7,152 nucleotides of DNA from an uncultured Candidatus Saccharibacteria bacterium (GCA_938036845.1 CALHWA010000039.1:1-7152); one strand, 5' to 3'. Shown: positions 1-5,349, counted from the stretch's first letter. Translations and numbers: made by a program. Notes: generated from the letters alone by a model not told the origin.

Positions 1-807
1 ACCAGTGCGGATATTCCAGCTATCCACGCCACTGGCATCAGCGAGCATGCGGTCGGTGAGCTGCTCCTTGCTCATCTCAAGCGAGAAGAAGAGAACGGGC
101 TTTTTCTCGATTGTTGCGACATTGTAGGCGAGGTTTGTCACCAGCGTCGTCTTACCCATGGCGGGGCGAGCTGCAATAATAATAAGGTCGGAGCGCTGCA
201 GGCCAGCCGTCATCGTGTCGAGGTCGCGGTACCCCGTGCGAATGCCGCGCAGCTGTCCTTTGTTGCGGTGCAGCTCTTCAATACGGTCGAAGCTATCGGT
301 GAGAATACTCTCTAGGCTCACGAGGTCTTGCTTGAGTGACTGGTCAGACACACTAAAGAGCTCTGCCTCGGCCTTTTCGAGCAGCTCTTGGGTGGTGGTA
401 TTTTCGTCGAAGCCAAGCTGGCTAATATCGGCACTGGCTTTAATGAGCCGTCGCCGCACTGCTTTTTGGGCGACAATTTCGGCATAGCTACTGGCGTGAG
501 CTGCGGTGGGGACGTAGTTGGTAAGCTCGGTCAGATAGGCCGAGCCGCCTACCTCAGTAAGCTGATCCTTCTTTTGTAATTCATTCGTCAGCGTGAGGAG
601 ATCAACTGGCTTGTGCCGCTCGTAAAGACGCATCATTGCTCCAAAGATCATCGCGTGACGTTTATCATAAAAGTCTTCTGCGCCGACATGCTCGCTAGCA
701 TCGGCCAAAACTTCTTCGTCGATAAGTACCGCACCAAGCAAACTCATCTCAGCATCGAGACTTTGTGGTGGTACTTTGCCTTTTGGTTGGGGTGATTGGT
801 CAGCCAT
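1..807 (-). CDS. dnaB: Replicative DNA helicase DnaB, N-terminal 269 residues (3' end outside window)
   Basis: This is the hexameric 5'-3' helicase that unwinds DNA at the replication fork, partnering with primase and the clamp loader. My translation of the minus strand gives an uninterrupted frame from ATG at 807 to the window edge. The N-terminal primase-interacting helical domain begins with the family signature PQSLDAEMSLLGAVLID (about residues 14-30) and runs to about 113. A linker helix follows to about 180, then the RecA-like ATPase core with GIRTGYRDLD (188-197), Walker A ARPAMGKT (213-220) and FSLEMS (241-246). Walker B and the DNA-binding loops lie beyond the window. The ATG is the only start after an in-frame TGA a few codons upstream. 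A purine-rich GGAGGAG (823-829) sits inside the end of dnaX, about 15 nt from the ATG, which is long spacing. The first 8 bases overlap the end of dnaX, so translational coupling is likely. Identity is near certain. Confidence 0.97.
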   Translation of the reverse strand, partial: MADQSPQPKGKVPPQSLDAEMSLLGAVLIDEEVLADASEHVGAEDFYDKRHAMIFGAMMRLYERHKPVDLLTLTNELQKKDQLTEVGGSAYLTELTNYVPTAAHASSYAEIVAQKAVRRRLIKASADISQLGFDENTTTQELLEKAEAELFSVSDQSLKQDLVSLESILTDSFDRIEELHRNKGQLRGIRTGYRDLDTMTAGLQRSDLIIIAARPAMGKTTLVTNLAYNVATIEKKPVLFFSLEMSKEQLTDRMLADASGVDSWNIRTG

Positions 808-2299
808 TGATGGTAATTTCTTCTCCTCCCCCCATCATAGCAAGAATGGCGGCTTTTTGGCGATCTTTGGGTGGCTTACTGGTAGCTAAGATGGCAATCT
901 CTGCAGTAATGCCAAGGCAGTGCAGTGCTGCGCTGAGTGTAGGTAGGGCACGATCGATCTGCATTTTGGCGAATTTTTTGCCAGCGTAGATCGTTAGTGT
1001 CTGGCCGTCATACACATGCCCTGCCTTGGCGAGGTACGTGCGCGCGCCGACTGCTCCGACCGCATCGAGAAACTGCTCCCATGGGAAGTCGACTGGTGTG
1101 AAACTTGCTACGGACGTTTCATCGTTTGCTGCAGAAACGCTTGGTTGATTGGCTGATGTATGATTAGTAGCGGAAGCACTAGTACCAGACTGACCAGCCG
1201 ATAATGCTGCCGCACCACTTGTCTTCTGACGAGGAGAGCCTGAAGAAGGAACTACAGGAGATGTTTGCGATGATGATGCAGCTGGCGAGTGGGTATATGG
1301 CGCGACTGGCTCACTGACCGTAGCGGGCGATGGCTGACGATGAGGCACTACGACTGGTGGCACTACCCGGCTTGCAAGAGCGGTAAGCAGCGCAATGCGC
1401 GGCCAACCGGCTCGCGGTACAGCCAGTAGTTTATCGAGCAATGGCAACAGTGCTGCATCCTCTACAACGCGCTGGCGAGCAATGTCAAGCAGCTGCTCAG
1501 CAAGGAGTTCCGCCGGTGTGCCAGCTGCCTCGGCCTCATCTATCATCCGAGCAGCCTGGCCAATGTCTGCCGCAGCATAGGCCGCCAGCAGTCCTTCTAC
1601 TAACTCATCCTGCGCAAGGCCCAGCACTTCTGCGACCATCGCGCGGTCGATCGTTTCATCACTTAGTGAGCGCAGTTGGTCGAGCAAACTAATGCTATCT
1701 CGGAAGCTTCCCTTCCCTTGCTCAGCAATCAGCTCGAGCGCATCGGGCGTAATGGCAATCTTCTCTTGCTCAGCAATAAACGCCAAATGCTTGGCTGCAT
1801 CACGCGGACTAATTGCCCGAAAGTTGAAGCGTTGTACCCGGCTCAAAATCGTCGCGGGGAGCTTGTCGGCATCGGTAGTCGCAAGAATGAAGACGACGTG
1901 CTCGGGTGGCTCTTCTAGCGTCTTGAGCAAGGCATTAAAGGCCGACTTGCTGAGCATATGAACTTCATCGATAATGTAGATCTTTTTTGGACTGCTCGTG
2001 GGTGCGACCTGCACCTTGTCGCGCAAATCACGGATATCCTCCACCGAGTTATTACTTGCTGCGTCGATCTCGATGATGTCGAGATGGGTCGACTCGTCGG
2101 TGTATGGCAGGCCGTTGATCTCGTGTGCCAAGATACGCGCGATCGATGTCTTACCCACTCCACGTGGCCCCGTCAAGAGATAGGCATGGGCAATATGCCC
2201 ACTCGCAATTGCCCGCTGCAAAATCCGCGTGATATGCGACTGCCCCACAATCTCACCAAGCGACCGACTCCGATACGTCCGATATAGTGCTTTGCTCAT
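800..2299 (-). CDS. dnaX: DNA polymerase III subunit gamma/tau (clamp-loader ATPase)
   Basis: DnaX is the AAA+ motor of the clamp loader, which loads the beta clamp and, as tau, ties polymerase to DnaB. In the 499 residues I see Walker A GPRGVGKT (44-51), DIIEIDAAS (74-82), Walker B IYIIDEVHML (107-116), LLKTLEEPPEH (124-134), sensor 1 FILATT (137-142), an arginine-finger motif ILSRVQRF (151-158, SRV in place of the usual SRC) and sensor 2 GSFRDS (197-202). Residues to about 312 form the AAA+ and collar domains. Residues 313-400 are a Pro/Ser/Thr/Ala-rich linker, and 401-499 are a small C-terminal domain in the tau position. The zinc-binding module normally found between Walker A and DIIEIDAAS is absent: no cysteines, and about 14 residues shorter than E. 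coli DnaX. There is no usable frameshift site, so I expect only a full-length tau-like form. The promoter abuts the ATG and no Shine-Dalgarno site is present. The stop TGA overlaps the dnaB start. Confidence 0.97.
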   Translation of the reverse strand: MSKALYRTYRSRSLGEIVGQSHITRILQRAIASGHIAHAYLLTGPRGVGKTSIARILAHEINGLPYTDESTHLDIIEIDAASNNSVEDIRDLRDKVQVAPTSSPKKIYIIDEVHMLSKSAFNALLKTLEEPPEHVVFILATTDADKLPATILSRVQRFNFRAISPRDAAKHLAFIAEQEKIAITPDALELIAEQGKGSFRDSISLLDQLRSLSDETIDRAMVAEVLGLAQDELVEGLLAAYAAADIGQAARMIDEAEAAGTPAELLAEQLLDIARQRVVEDAALLPLLDKLLAVPRAGWPRIALLTALASRVVPPVVVPHRQPSPATVSEPVAPYTHSPAASSSQTSPVVPSSGSPRQKTSGAAALSAGQSGTSASATNHTSANQPSVSAANDETSVASFTPVDFPWEQFLDAVGAVGARTYLAKAGHVYDGQTLTIYAGKKFAKMQIDRALPTLSAALHCLGITAEIAILATSKPPKDRQKAAILAMMGGGEEITING

Positions 2300-2335
2300 T
2301 TGCTATATTATACCGCAGAATGGATGGAGATGCGA
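2300..2335 (-). promoter_or_regulatory. dnaX promoter, probable leaderless start
   Basis: A perfect -10 hexamer TATAAT (2312 down to 2307 on the minus strand) is followed by only 7 nt before the dnaX ATG at 2299. The transcription start should therefore fall on or within 1-2 nt of the ATG. No ribosome-binding site fits in between. The -35 region is weak: TCGCAT at 17 nt spacing matches the consensus at about three positions. The same AT-rich island (2304-2313) may also serve the divergent plus-strand gene, but I could not define a convincing promoter in that direction. Confidence 0.65.
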
Positions 2336-2364
2336 TCGAAGTACTGTTAGCTTCAGCATTAAGC

Positions 2365-2370
2365 AAGGAG
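2365..2370 (+). promoter_or_regulatory. Shine-Dalgarno site of the 2379 gene
   Basis: AAGGAG lies 8 nt before ATG 2379, which is ideal spacing. It fixes the start at 2379 over the in-frame ATG at 2388. It also contrasts with the divergent dnaX, which has no such site. Confidence 0.8.
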
Positions 2371-2378
2371 TCTTGTAA

Positions 2379-3005
2379 ATGATTGATATGAACAACCTTA
2401 ACCAACAACTACAACTCGGCCGCGAAGAACTCGCTGCAAACGACAAAGCAATCCTCTCACTACAGCGCCGTATTCCGATCTGGCGAGCAATGATCGATGA
2501 GAACGACGTCGACCTCTCGTATCAAATTCGCCTCCGGCTCAATACAATGTGTGTCCGCCACGTACAGGATGTTTGGTATCGTGCTTTCCCTGATGATTCT
2601 GGAGTCGAAGATCTTCTCACGCTCGCACAGAATGTTGCAGATGGACAGGCTGATCCAGCAGAAGCAGAGGAGCGTGCACGCAGCTACTTTGAAGAGCTCC
2701 TCTTCGATGTGGAGCTCGACAGTATTACCGAGCCAGCAACCTTCGTGGCCGATGCCGCAGCTAGTGCTGTGATGTCAGCCTGCCACCGAGATCTGTACTA
2801 CGAAGTCGATATGGATAGCGATCTCAAGGATGATGATTTACTGCCAGATTCCCTCGATTTGAGCTACGCCTGCTCGGCTGCTGCTGCTCGCGGGTTGAAT
2901 TGGCAGGCTGCAGAAGATGTTGATGTTAACGCTCGTCGCGCATTTTGGACATGGTACCTTGATGAGGCGATTCCTGCAGCAATGAATGCTAAATCACTGA
3001 AATAA
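2379..3005 (+). CDS. Uncharacterised acidic helical protein, possibly Imm5-like
   Basis: I do not recognise this 208-residue protein with certainty. It is predicted to be almost entirely alpha-helical, cytoplasmic and acidic, with no signal peptide or membrane segment. Visible landmarks are a polar N-terminal helix (1-40), WYRAFPDD (66-73), an Ala/Glu-rich stretch ADGQADPAEAEERA (87-100), an Ala-rich helix FVADAAASAVMSA (122-134), an acidic loop with DLKDDDLLPDSLDL (148-161), and a terminal aromatic helix RRAFWTWYLDEAIPAA (186-201). The order 'FPDD, G-x-D-P-A-E-A-E, Ala-rich helices, FWxWYLxEAIP' reminds me of uncharacterised proteins grouped with the Imm5 immunity family; this is from memory and weak. 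It is the only plus-strand gene here, transcribed away from dnaX, and no toxin gene adjoins it. A hairpin terminator follows the stop. Coding status is well supported by the Shine-Dalgarno site and clean composition; function is unknown. Confidence 0.85.
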   Translation: MIDMNNLNQQLQLGREELAANDKAILSLQRRIPIWRAMIDENDVDLSYQIRLRLNTMCVRHVQDVWYRAFPDDSGVEDLLTLAQNVADGQADPAEAEERARSYFEELLFDVELDSITEPATFVADAAASAVMSACHRDLYYEVDMDSDLKDDDLLPDSLDLSYACSAAAARGLNWQAAEDVDVNARRAFWTWYLDEAIPAAMNAKSLK

Positions 3006-3020
3006 TTCACTATCAAACAG

Positions 3021-3040
3021 TAGTCAATTTATTTTGACTA
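3021..3040. repeat. Short inverted repeat TAGTCAA/TTGACTA
   Basis: Seven-base arms (3021-3027 and 3034-3040) flank a 6-nt AT loop, 15 bases after the stop of the 2379 gene. This could be a weak mRNA 3' hairpin or a protein site. It has no T-tract, so it is not a convincing terminator by itself. Confidence 0.5.
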
Positions 3041-3076
3041 TATGCTTAGTAGATAAAACGTATAAAATTAACCTTA

Positions 3077-3113
3077 AAGCAATAACCGCTACTGTGTGTA
3101 GCGGTTATTGCTT
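3077..3113. terminator. Bidirectional terminator hairpin between convergent genes
   Basis: A perfect 16-bp inverted repeat (left arm 3077-3092, right arm 3098-3113) encloses a 5-nt TGTGT loop. The stem has a GC-rich core ACCGCTAC and an AT-rich base ending in TTATTGCTT. It sits between two convergent genes, as a shared terminator would. The downstream T-runs are modest on both strands (CTTCTTAT on plus; TAAGGTTAATTTTAT on minus), so efficiency is uncertain. Confidence 0.7.
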
Positions 3114-3122
3114 CTTATAATG

Positions 3123-3174
3123 TACCTGTAGAGGTATAACATAATCTGTGTATACCTCAGCAGGTATACCTGCT
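3123..3174. repeat. Cluster of TATACCT/AGGTATA inverted elements
   Basis: Alternating copies of one heptamer are packed in about 50 bases: TACCT 3123-3127, AGGTATA 3132-3138, TATACCT 3151-3157, AGGTATA 3162-3168 and TATACCT 3165-3171. The last two form a perfect 16-bp palindrome (3159-3174) that runs into the TAG stop (3173-3175) of the minus-strand gene. GAGGTATA (3131-3138) also pairs with TATACCTC (3151-3158). The arrangement could be a repeated operator, a second terminator stem or a small mobile repeat; the sequence alone does not decide. Confidence 0.6.
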
Positions 3175-3688
3175 ATAACGGTGCTTCTACCGCTGCCCAG
3201 GTTGCGTCGGGTTTATCCTCAGGAATGATGACAGTTACCTGATGACCAATCTCAATCCGGAAGAATGTCACACTTGCCAGCAGGATTCGATATTCTCTCC
3301 CCTGTGCTTCCACGTAGTACGCGCCATCGTGTTGGGTGAGCGTACCGATAATCTGCTTGCGCTCTACTCGCTTGATTTGCTTGTAGATAAAGCCGCCATC
3401 GTCAGCAATTGTCAGCTTGAGCTTGTCACCCTCAACAAGCTTAGACTTGCTGGCATAATTGGCTGGCACAGGATAATTCTTGCCATCGGCATCGACCATT
3501 ACCTGCCCGTCAAAGATACCTTCGACTATCTTGCCCGATACTTCTTCGCGACTATTGCTTGGTACGACAACTTCGCCATCGTCACCAATAATACTCATCA
3601 ATAATTCCTTTGCAGCGGCTAGGTTCGTCTCTGCCTCTTGAATCAGCGATCGTAATCGCTTCACCTGTTTCTCTGGTAGTTCAGACAT
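3173..3688 (-). CDS. Conserved hypothetical protein: coiled coil plus two tandem beta domains
   Basis: The product is 171 residues with no named function that I know; I recall similar proteins in CPR/Saccharibacteria genomes. Residues 1-33 form a charged helix with coiled-coil character (SELPEKQVKRLRSLIQEAE onward), residues 34-48 a polar linker, and 49-171 two similar beta-rich units. Unit 1 contains GIFDGQVMVDADGKNYPVP and VEGDKLKLTI. Unit 2 contains GTLTQHDGAYYVEAQGREY and IEIGHQVTVII. Both run G...DG/QG-[KR]-x-Y...E-x-G-[DH]-x-[LV]-x-[LV]-x-I, suggesting duplication of a small barrel (possibly OB-like). There is no membrane segment, so it is probably cytoplasmic. I choose ATG 3688 over the longer TTG 3727 because the promoter's -10 hexamer lies only a few bases before the TTG. 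AAGGA about 13 nt before the ATG is a weak ribosome site. The stop overlaps a palindrome. Confidence 0.88.
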   Translation of the reverse strand: MSELPEKQVKRLRSLIQEAETNLAAAKELLMSIIGDDGEVVVPSNSREEVSGKIVEGIFDGQVMVDADGKNYPVPANYASKSKLVEGDKLKLTIADDGGFIYKQIKRVERKQIIGTLTQHDGAYYVEAQGREYRILLASVTFFRIEIGHQVTVIIPEDKPDATWAAVEAPL

Positions 3689-3730
3689 ATTTTCTCGCAA
3701 TTCCTTGTCTGTTTTCTTAGTTATCAACCC

Positions 3731-3761
3731 ATTATATAGCGATGGGGTGGGGCCTTGTCAA
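3731..3761 (-). promoter_or_regulatory. Sigma-70-type promoter of the 3173-3688 gene
   Basis: A perfect -35 TTGACA (plus positions 3756-3761) precedes a -10 region that reads TATATA at 17-nt spacing (3733-3738) or TATAAT at 19-nt spacing (3731-3736). The expected start is near 3724-3728, giving a leader of about 37 nt to ATG 3688. This rules against the TTG codon at 3727 as a conventional start. Confidence 0.75.
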
Positions 3762-3773
3762 GGCACTTGGTGG

Positions 3774-3782
3774 TTATCCACA
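3774..3782 (+). promoter_or_regulatory. Consensus DnaA box TTATCCACA
   Basis: This is an exact match to the strong DnaA-binding 9-mer. It covers the TAA stop of the small membrane-protein gene and ends about 13 bases upstream of the -35 of the next promoter. It is single, with no cluster and no AT-rich unwinding region beside it, so it is not an origin. It could be a DnaA regulatory site or chance: a given 9-mer is expected about 0.05 times on both strands of a window this long. Confidence 0.4.
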
Positions 3783-4007
3783 GCGATAACAGGGGTAGCC
3801 AGTAGTTCGTTGTAAAAATGGTACGATGCTTAGAGCGCTACCCTCGATAGTATAACCAGCAAAGAGTAACCAGAGGAGACGGACTCCTGCCCTCTCTGTA
3901 TCTTGAACGTGCCATCGCAGCTCTCGGCCTACCGCGATGAGTATGATGAACCACGGCAGTGGCCCAATAACCAGCAAAACTATGGCGGCGATAGTCATGA
4001 CGCTCAT
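3774..4007 (-). CDS. Small two-helix membrane protein, unknown function
   Basis: The product is 77 residues with two predicted membrane segments: about 3-27 (MTIAAIVLLVIGPLPWFIILIA and onward) and about 42-63 (LLWLLFAGYTIEGSALSIVPFL). A basic, polar loop RELRWHVQDTERAGVR lies between them. The tail ends GYPCYRCG, giving a C-terminal CxxC pair that may be incidental. The start at ATG 4007 is fixed by GGGAG (4014-4018) 6 nt upstream; a longer reading from 4055 would begin inside the rplL terminator. It lies 34 bases beyond that terminator, with only a poor promoter candidate between (TTGGGT, 16 nt, TACACT), so it may depend on read-through. I see no family match. Similar small hydrophobic proteins are common and often unannotated. 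Confidence 0.6.
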   Translation of the reverse strand: MSVMTIAAIVLLVIGPLPWFIILIAVGRELRWHVQDTERAGVRLLWLLFAGYTIEGSALSIVPFLQRTTGYPCYRCG

Positions 4008-4041
4008 GATATTCTCCCTTCCTTGGAAGTGTAACCCAACC

Positions 4042-4064
4042 AAAAACACACCCAAGCGGGTGTG
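4042..4064 (-). terminator. Intrinsic terminator after rplL
   Basis: On the minus strand, stem CACACCC/GGGTGTG (4058-4064 with 4047-4053), loop GCTT and a TTTTT tail (4046-4042) form a textbook rho-independent terminator about 30 nt after the rplL stop. It closes the rplJ-rplL unit. Confidence 0.85.
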
Positions 4065-4094
4065 CTGATGGTATCAATGCGGTCGGTAGGGTGA

Positions 4095-4469
4095 TTACGC
4101 CAGTTCGACGGTAGCACCAGCCTCTTCCAAGGTCTTCTTGGCAGCTTCAGCGTCGTCTTTGCTGACCTTTTCCTTGATTGGGCTTGGTGCGTTGTCGACC
4201 AAAGCCTTTGCCTCACCCAGGCCAAGGCCAGTGAGTTCCTTAACAGCCTTGATGACGGCAACCTTTTGGCCACCAACTTCTTTGAGGGTGACGGTGAATT
4301 CGGTCTGCTCGTCTTCAGCAGCACCAGCGTCGGCGGCTGGGCCAGCGACAGCAACTGCAGCAGCGGCTGGCTCAATACCGTATTCGTCCTTGAGGACATT
4401 TTTGAGTTCGTTGACTTCCAGAACGGTCAAAGCAACCAGTTCTTCGGCCAGTTTTTTCACATCTGCCAT
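4095..4469 (-). CDS. rplL: Large ribosomal subunit protein bL12 (L7/L12)
   Basis: L12 is the multi-copy ribosomal stalk protein. Dimers bind the L10 C-terminal helix and recruit and stimulate translational GTPases such as EF-Tu and EF-G. The 124 residues match the usual length. The N-terminal dimerisation domain spans 1-34 ([20 protein letters not shown] onward), an Ala/Gly/Pro hinge 35-55, and the C-terminal domain 56-124 with [19 protein letters not shown], the GTPase-contact helix [15 protein letters not shown] (78-92), [11 protein letters not shown] (94-104) and the terminus [13 protein letters not shown] 4469 is chosen because AAAGGA (4477-4482) sits 7 nt upstream and the family starts here; the longer frame to 4532 lacks both supports. 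It lies 87 nt after rplJ behind a hairpin and ends at a strong terminator. Confidence 0.98.
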   Translation of the reverse strand: MADVKKLAEELVALTVLEVNELKNVLKDEYGIEPAAAAVAVAGPAADAGAAEDEQTEFTVTLKEVGGQKVAVIKAVKELTGLGLGEAKALVDNAPSPIKEKVSKDDAEAAKKTLEEAGATVELA

Positions 4470-4482
4470 GATGGATTCCTTT

Positions 4483-4510
4483 CGATGATGTGCGATAGAA
4501 TCATCGCACA
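4483..4510 (-). promoter_or_regulatory. Intercistronic hairpin upstream of the rplL ribosome-binding site
   Basis: The rplJ-rplL spacer RNA can form hairpin A, TGTGCGAT/ATCGCACA (4503-4510 with 4489-4496, 8 bp, 6-nt loop). It can instead form hairpin B, CGATGAT/ATCATCG (4500-4506 with 4483-4489, 7 bp, 10-nt loop). The two are mutually exclusive. B abuts the AAAGGA site while A ends 6 nt away from it. The structure may affect rplL translation or mRNA processing; L12 is needed in several copies per L10. Confidence 0.55.
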
Positions 4511-4556
4511 AGTTATTGTCTGCATAGTGCAAACGTTAGTACAATGCTGCGCTTGG

Positions 4557-5084
4557 TTACGCAGCTGCTTTGGCGTCTTCGATGCCATCGAGCAACGCAT
4601 GAAGGTTGCCCGAAAGTGCGTTGGTAGTGTCGTGTACTGGCGAGAGCAGCTGTGCCACCACTTCGGCCACCAGCTGGTTCTTGCTTGGCAAGCCAGCCAG
4701 TGCAGTAACGTCGGCTGTGTTGAGAGCTTCGCCTTCGCCACTAAAGCCAGCAACCAACTGAACTGTTGGATGCGTCTTGGCAAACTCGTGCAACACCTTT
4801 GCTGCCATCACTTCGTCGTCTGGCGAAATTGCATACAGCAATTGCCCAGCCAGAGCCGAAGTGTTGGTATCTTTGTAGGTGTCATGCTGCGCAAAGGCAA
4901 CACGCACGAGACGGTTCTTCACCACCTTAATGACAACACCAGCTTCGCGGGCTTCGCGGCGCAAGGCTTGCAGGTCTGCCACACTTGTCCCTTGGTAGGT
5001 CGCAACGGCAGTGCCCTTTGCCTCTGCGAGAAGCTCACTCATTTCAGCCACCAAAGCTTGTTTTTTATCTTTGGAAATTGCCAT
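4557..5084 (-). CDS. rplJ: Large ribosomal subunit protein uL10
   Basis: L10 anchors the L12 dimers to the GTPase-associated region of 23S rRNA and, as the L10-L12 complex, usually represses its own operon through the mRNA leader. The 175 residues are typical. The N-terminal RNA-binding domain has MAISKDKKQALVAEMSELL, TYQGTSVADLQALRREAREAG (29-49) and VIKVVKNRLVRVAF (51-64). A C-terminal part has LAGLPSKNQLVAEVVAQLLSP (129-149), and a final helix of about 155-175 is the L12-binding segment. ATG 5084 is chosen because AAAGGA (5094-5099) lies 9 nt upstream and family proteins begin at this point. The frame is open for 76 more codons upstream, but these coincide with the structured leader. It is first in a two-gene operon with rplL. 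Confidence 0.98.
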   Translation of the reverse strand: MAISKDKKQALVAEMSELLAEAKGTAVATYQGTSVADLQALRREAREAGVVIKVVKNRLVRVAFAQHDTYKDTNTSALAGQLLYAISPDDEVMAAKVLHEFAKTHPTVQLVAGFSGEGEALNTADVTALAGLPSKNQLVAEVVAQLLSPVHDTTNALSGNLHALLDGIEDAKAAA

Positions 5085-5109
5085 AAGATAAAATCCTTTC
5101 TTTGGAGTT

Positions 5110-5147
5110 GTAATACCTATACACACCGAAAAGGAGTGCAGTATTAC
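5110..5147 (-). promoter_or_regulatory. Hairpin 10 nt upstream of the rplJ ribosome-binding site
   Basis: Seven-base arms GTAATAC (5141-5147) and GTATTAC (5110-5116) pair, and GCAC with GUGU can extend the stem inside. The hairpin lies downstream of the attenuator and ends 10 nt before AAAGGA, so it is a candidate translational element or mRNA stabiliser. Confidence 0.4.
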
Positions 5148-5196
5148 TGGTTTGTTGTTGTATCCGACCGCATTGTTAATGTCCGACATATGCCGC

Positions 5197-5227
5197 AAAA
5201 AATCGTCTCTGCACGATTGCAAAGACG
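5197..5227 (-). terminator. Attenuator: intrinsic terminator inside the rplJ leader
   Basis: On the minus strand, CGTCTTTGCA (5227 down to 5218), loop ATCG and TGCAGAGACG (5213 down to 5204) form a 10-bp stem with one U-G pair. ATTTTTTG follows (T-run 5202-5197). This is a strong rho-independent terminator about 115 nt after the promoter and 112 nt before the rplJ ATG, so full transcription requires antitermination or read-through. CAAAGAC at 5333-5327 is complementary to GTCTTTG of the left arm and could form the competing antiterminator. Confidence 0.8.
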
Positions 5228-5349
5228 AGTCTCGAGTTTCCGCTGGCGTAAGAGGCCACAGCGTATCCGAAATTCCCTCGGTAGCATACTTATCGGCTGC
5301 TTTGTCGTGCATAACAGCCCGCTACGGTCTTTGGCAATGTCTGGGAGAG

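Larger units (their letters stand above)
5085..5344 (-). promoter_or_regulatory. rplJ leader RNA with L10-leader-like binding domain
   Basis: A 5' untranslated region of about 260 nt precedes rplJ. Just after the expected start, the RNA reads CAAAGACCGTAGC (5333 down to 5321). It then forms an outer stem GTAGC/GCTAC (5321-5325 with 5281-5285) and an inner stem GGCTG/CAGCC (5315-5319 with 5295-5299) closed by a loop of about 15 nt. An asymmetric internal strand GATAAGTAT separates them, and the domain ends in GCTACCGAGG. The 'GACCGnAG...CTACCGAGG' frame and asymmetric loop match my recollection of the Rfam L10 leader (ribosomal protein L10 autoregulatory element). A bulged hairpin (5241-5263), the attenuator terminator (5197-5227) and a hairpin near the ribosome site (5110-5147) follow. 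The expected role is feedback: bound L10-L12 lowers rplJL expression. Confidence 0.75.

Noticed and set aside
1982..1988. An in-frame A AAA AAG heptamer in dnaX, identical to the E. coli dnaX slippery site.
   Set aside because: It lies at codons 104-106, inside the ATPase core just before Walker B. A -1 shift reaches TGA after five codons, giving a useless product of about 111 residues. It encodes the normal SSPKKIYI segment, so it is not a gamma-producing site.
3116..3121. A perfect TATAAT on the plus strand in the convergent spacer.
   Set aside because: There is no acceptable -35 at 16-18 nt, no extended -10, and no plus-strand gene downstream. Its position at the foot of the terminator stem explains it.
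3689..3727. A TTG start at 3727 for the beta-protein gene.
   Set aside because: The -10 hexamer lies 3-5 bases upstream, so the expected transcription start is at the TTG itself; ATG 3688 is more credible.
4095..4532. A longer rplL starting at ATG 4532.
   Set aside because: The added 21 residues are translated from the intercistronic hairpin; AAAGGA at proper spacing supports 4469.
5085..5312. An in-frame extension of rplJ by 76 codons from ATG 5312.
   Set aside because: The extension coincides with the L10-leader fold and attenuator. Family proteins start at MAISKDKK, and that ATG has a proper ribosome site.
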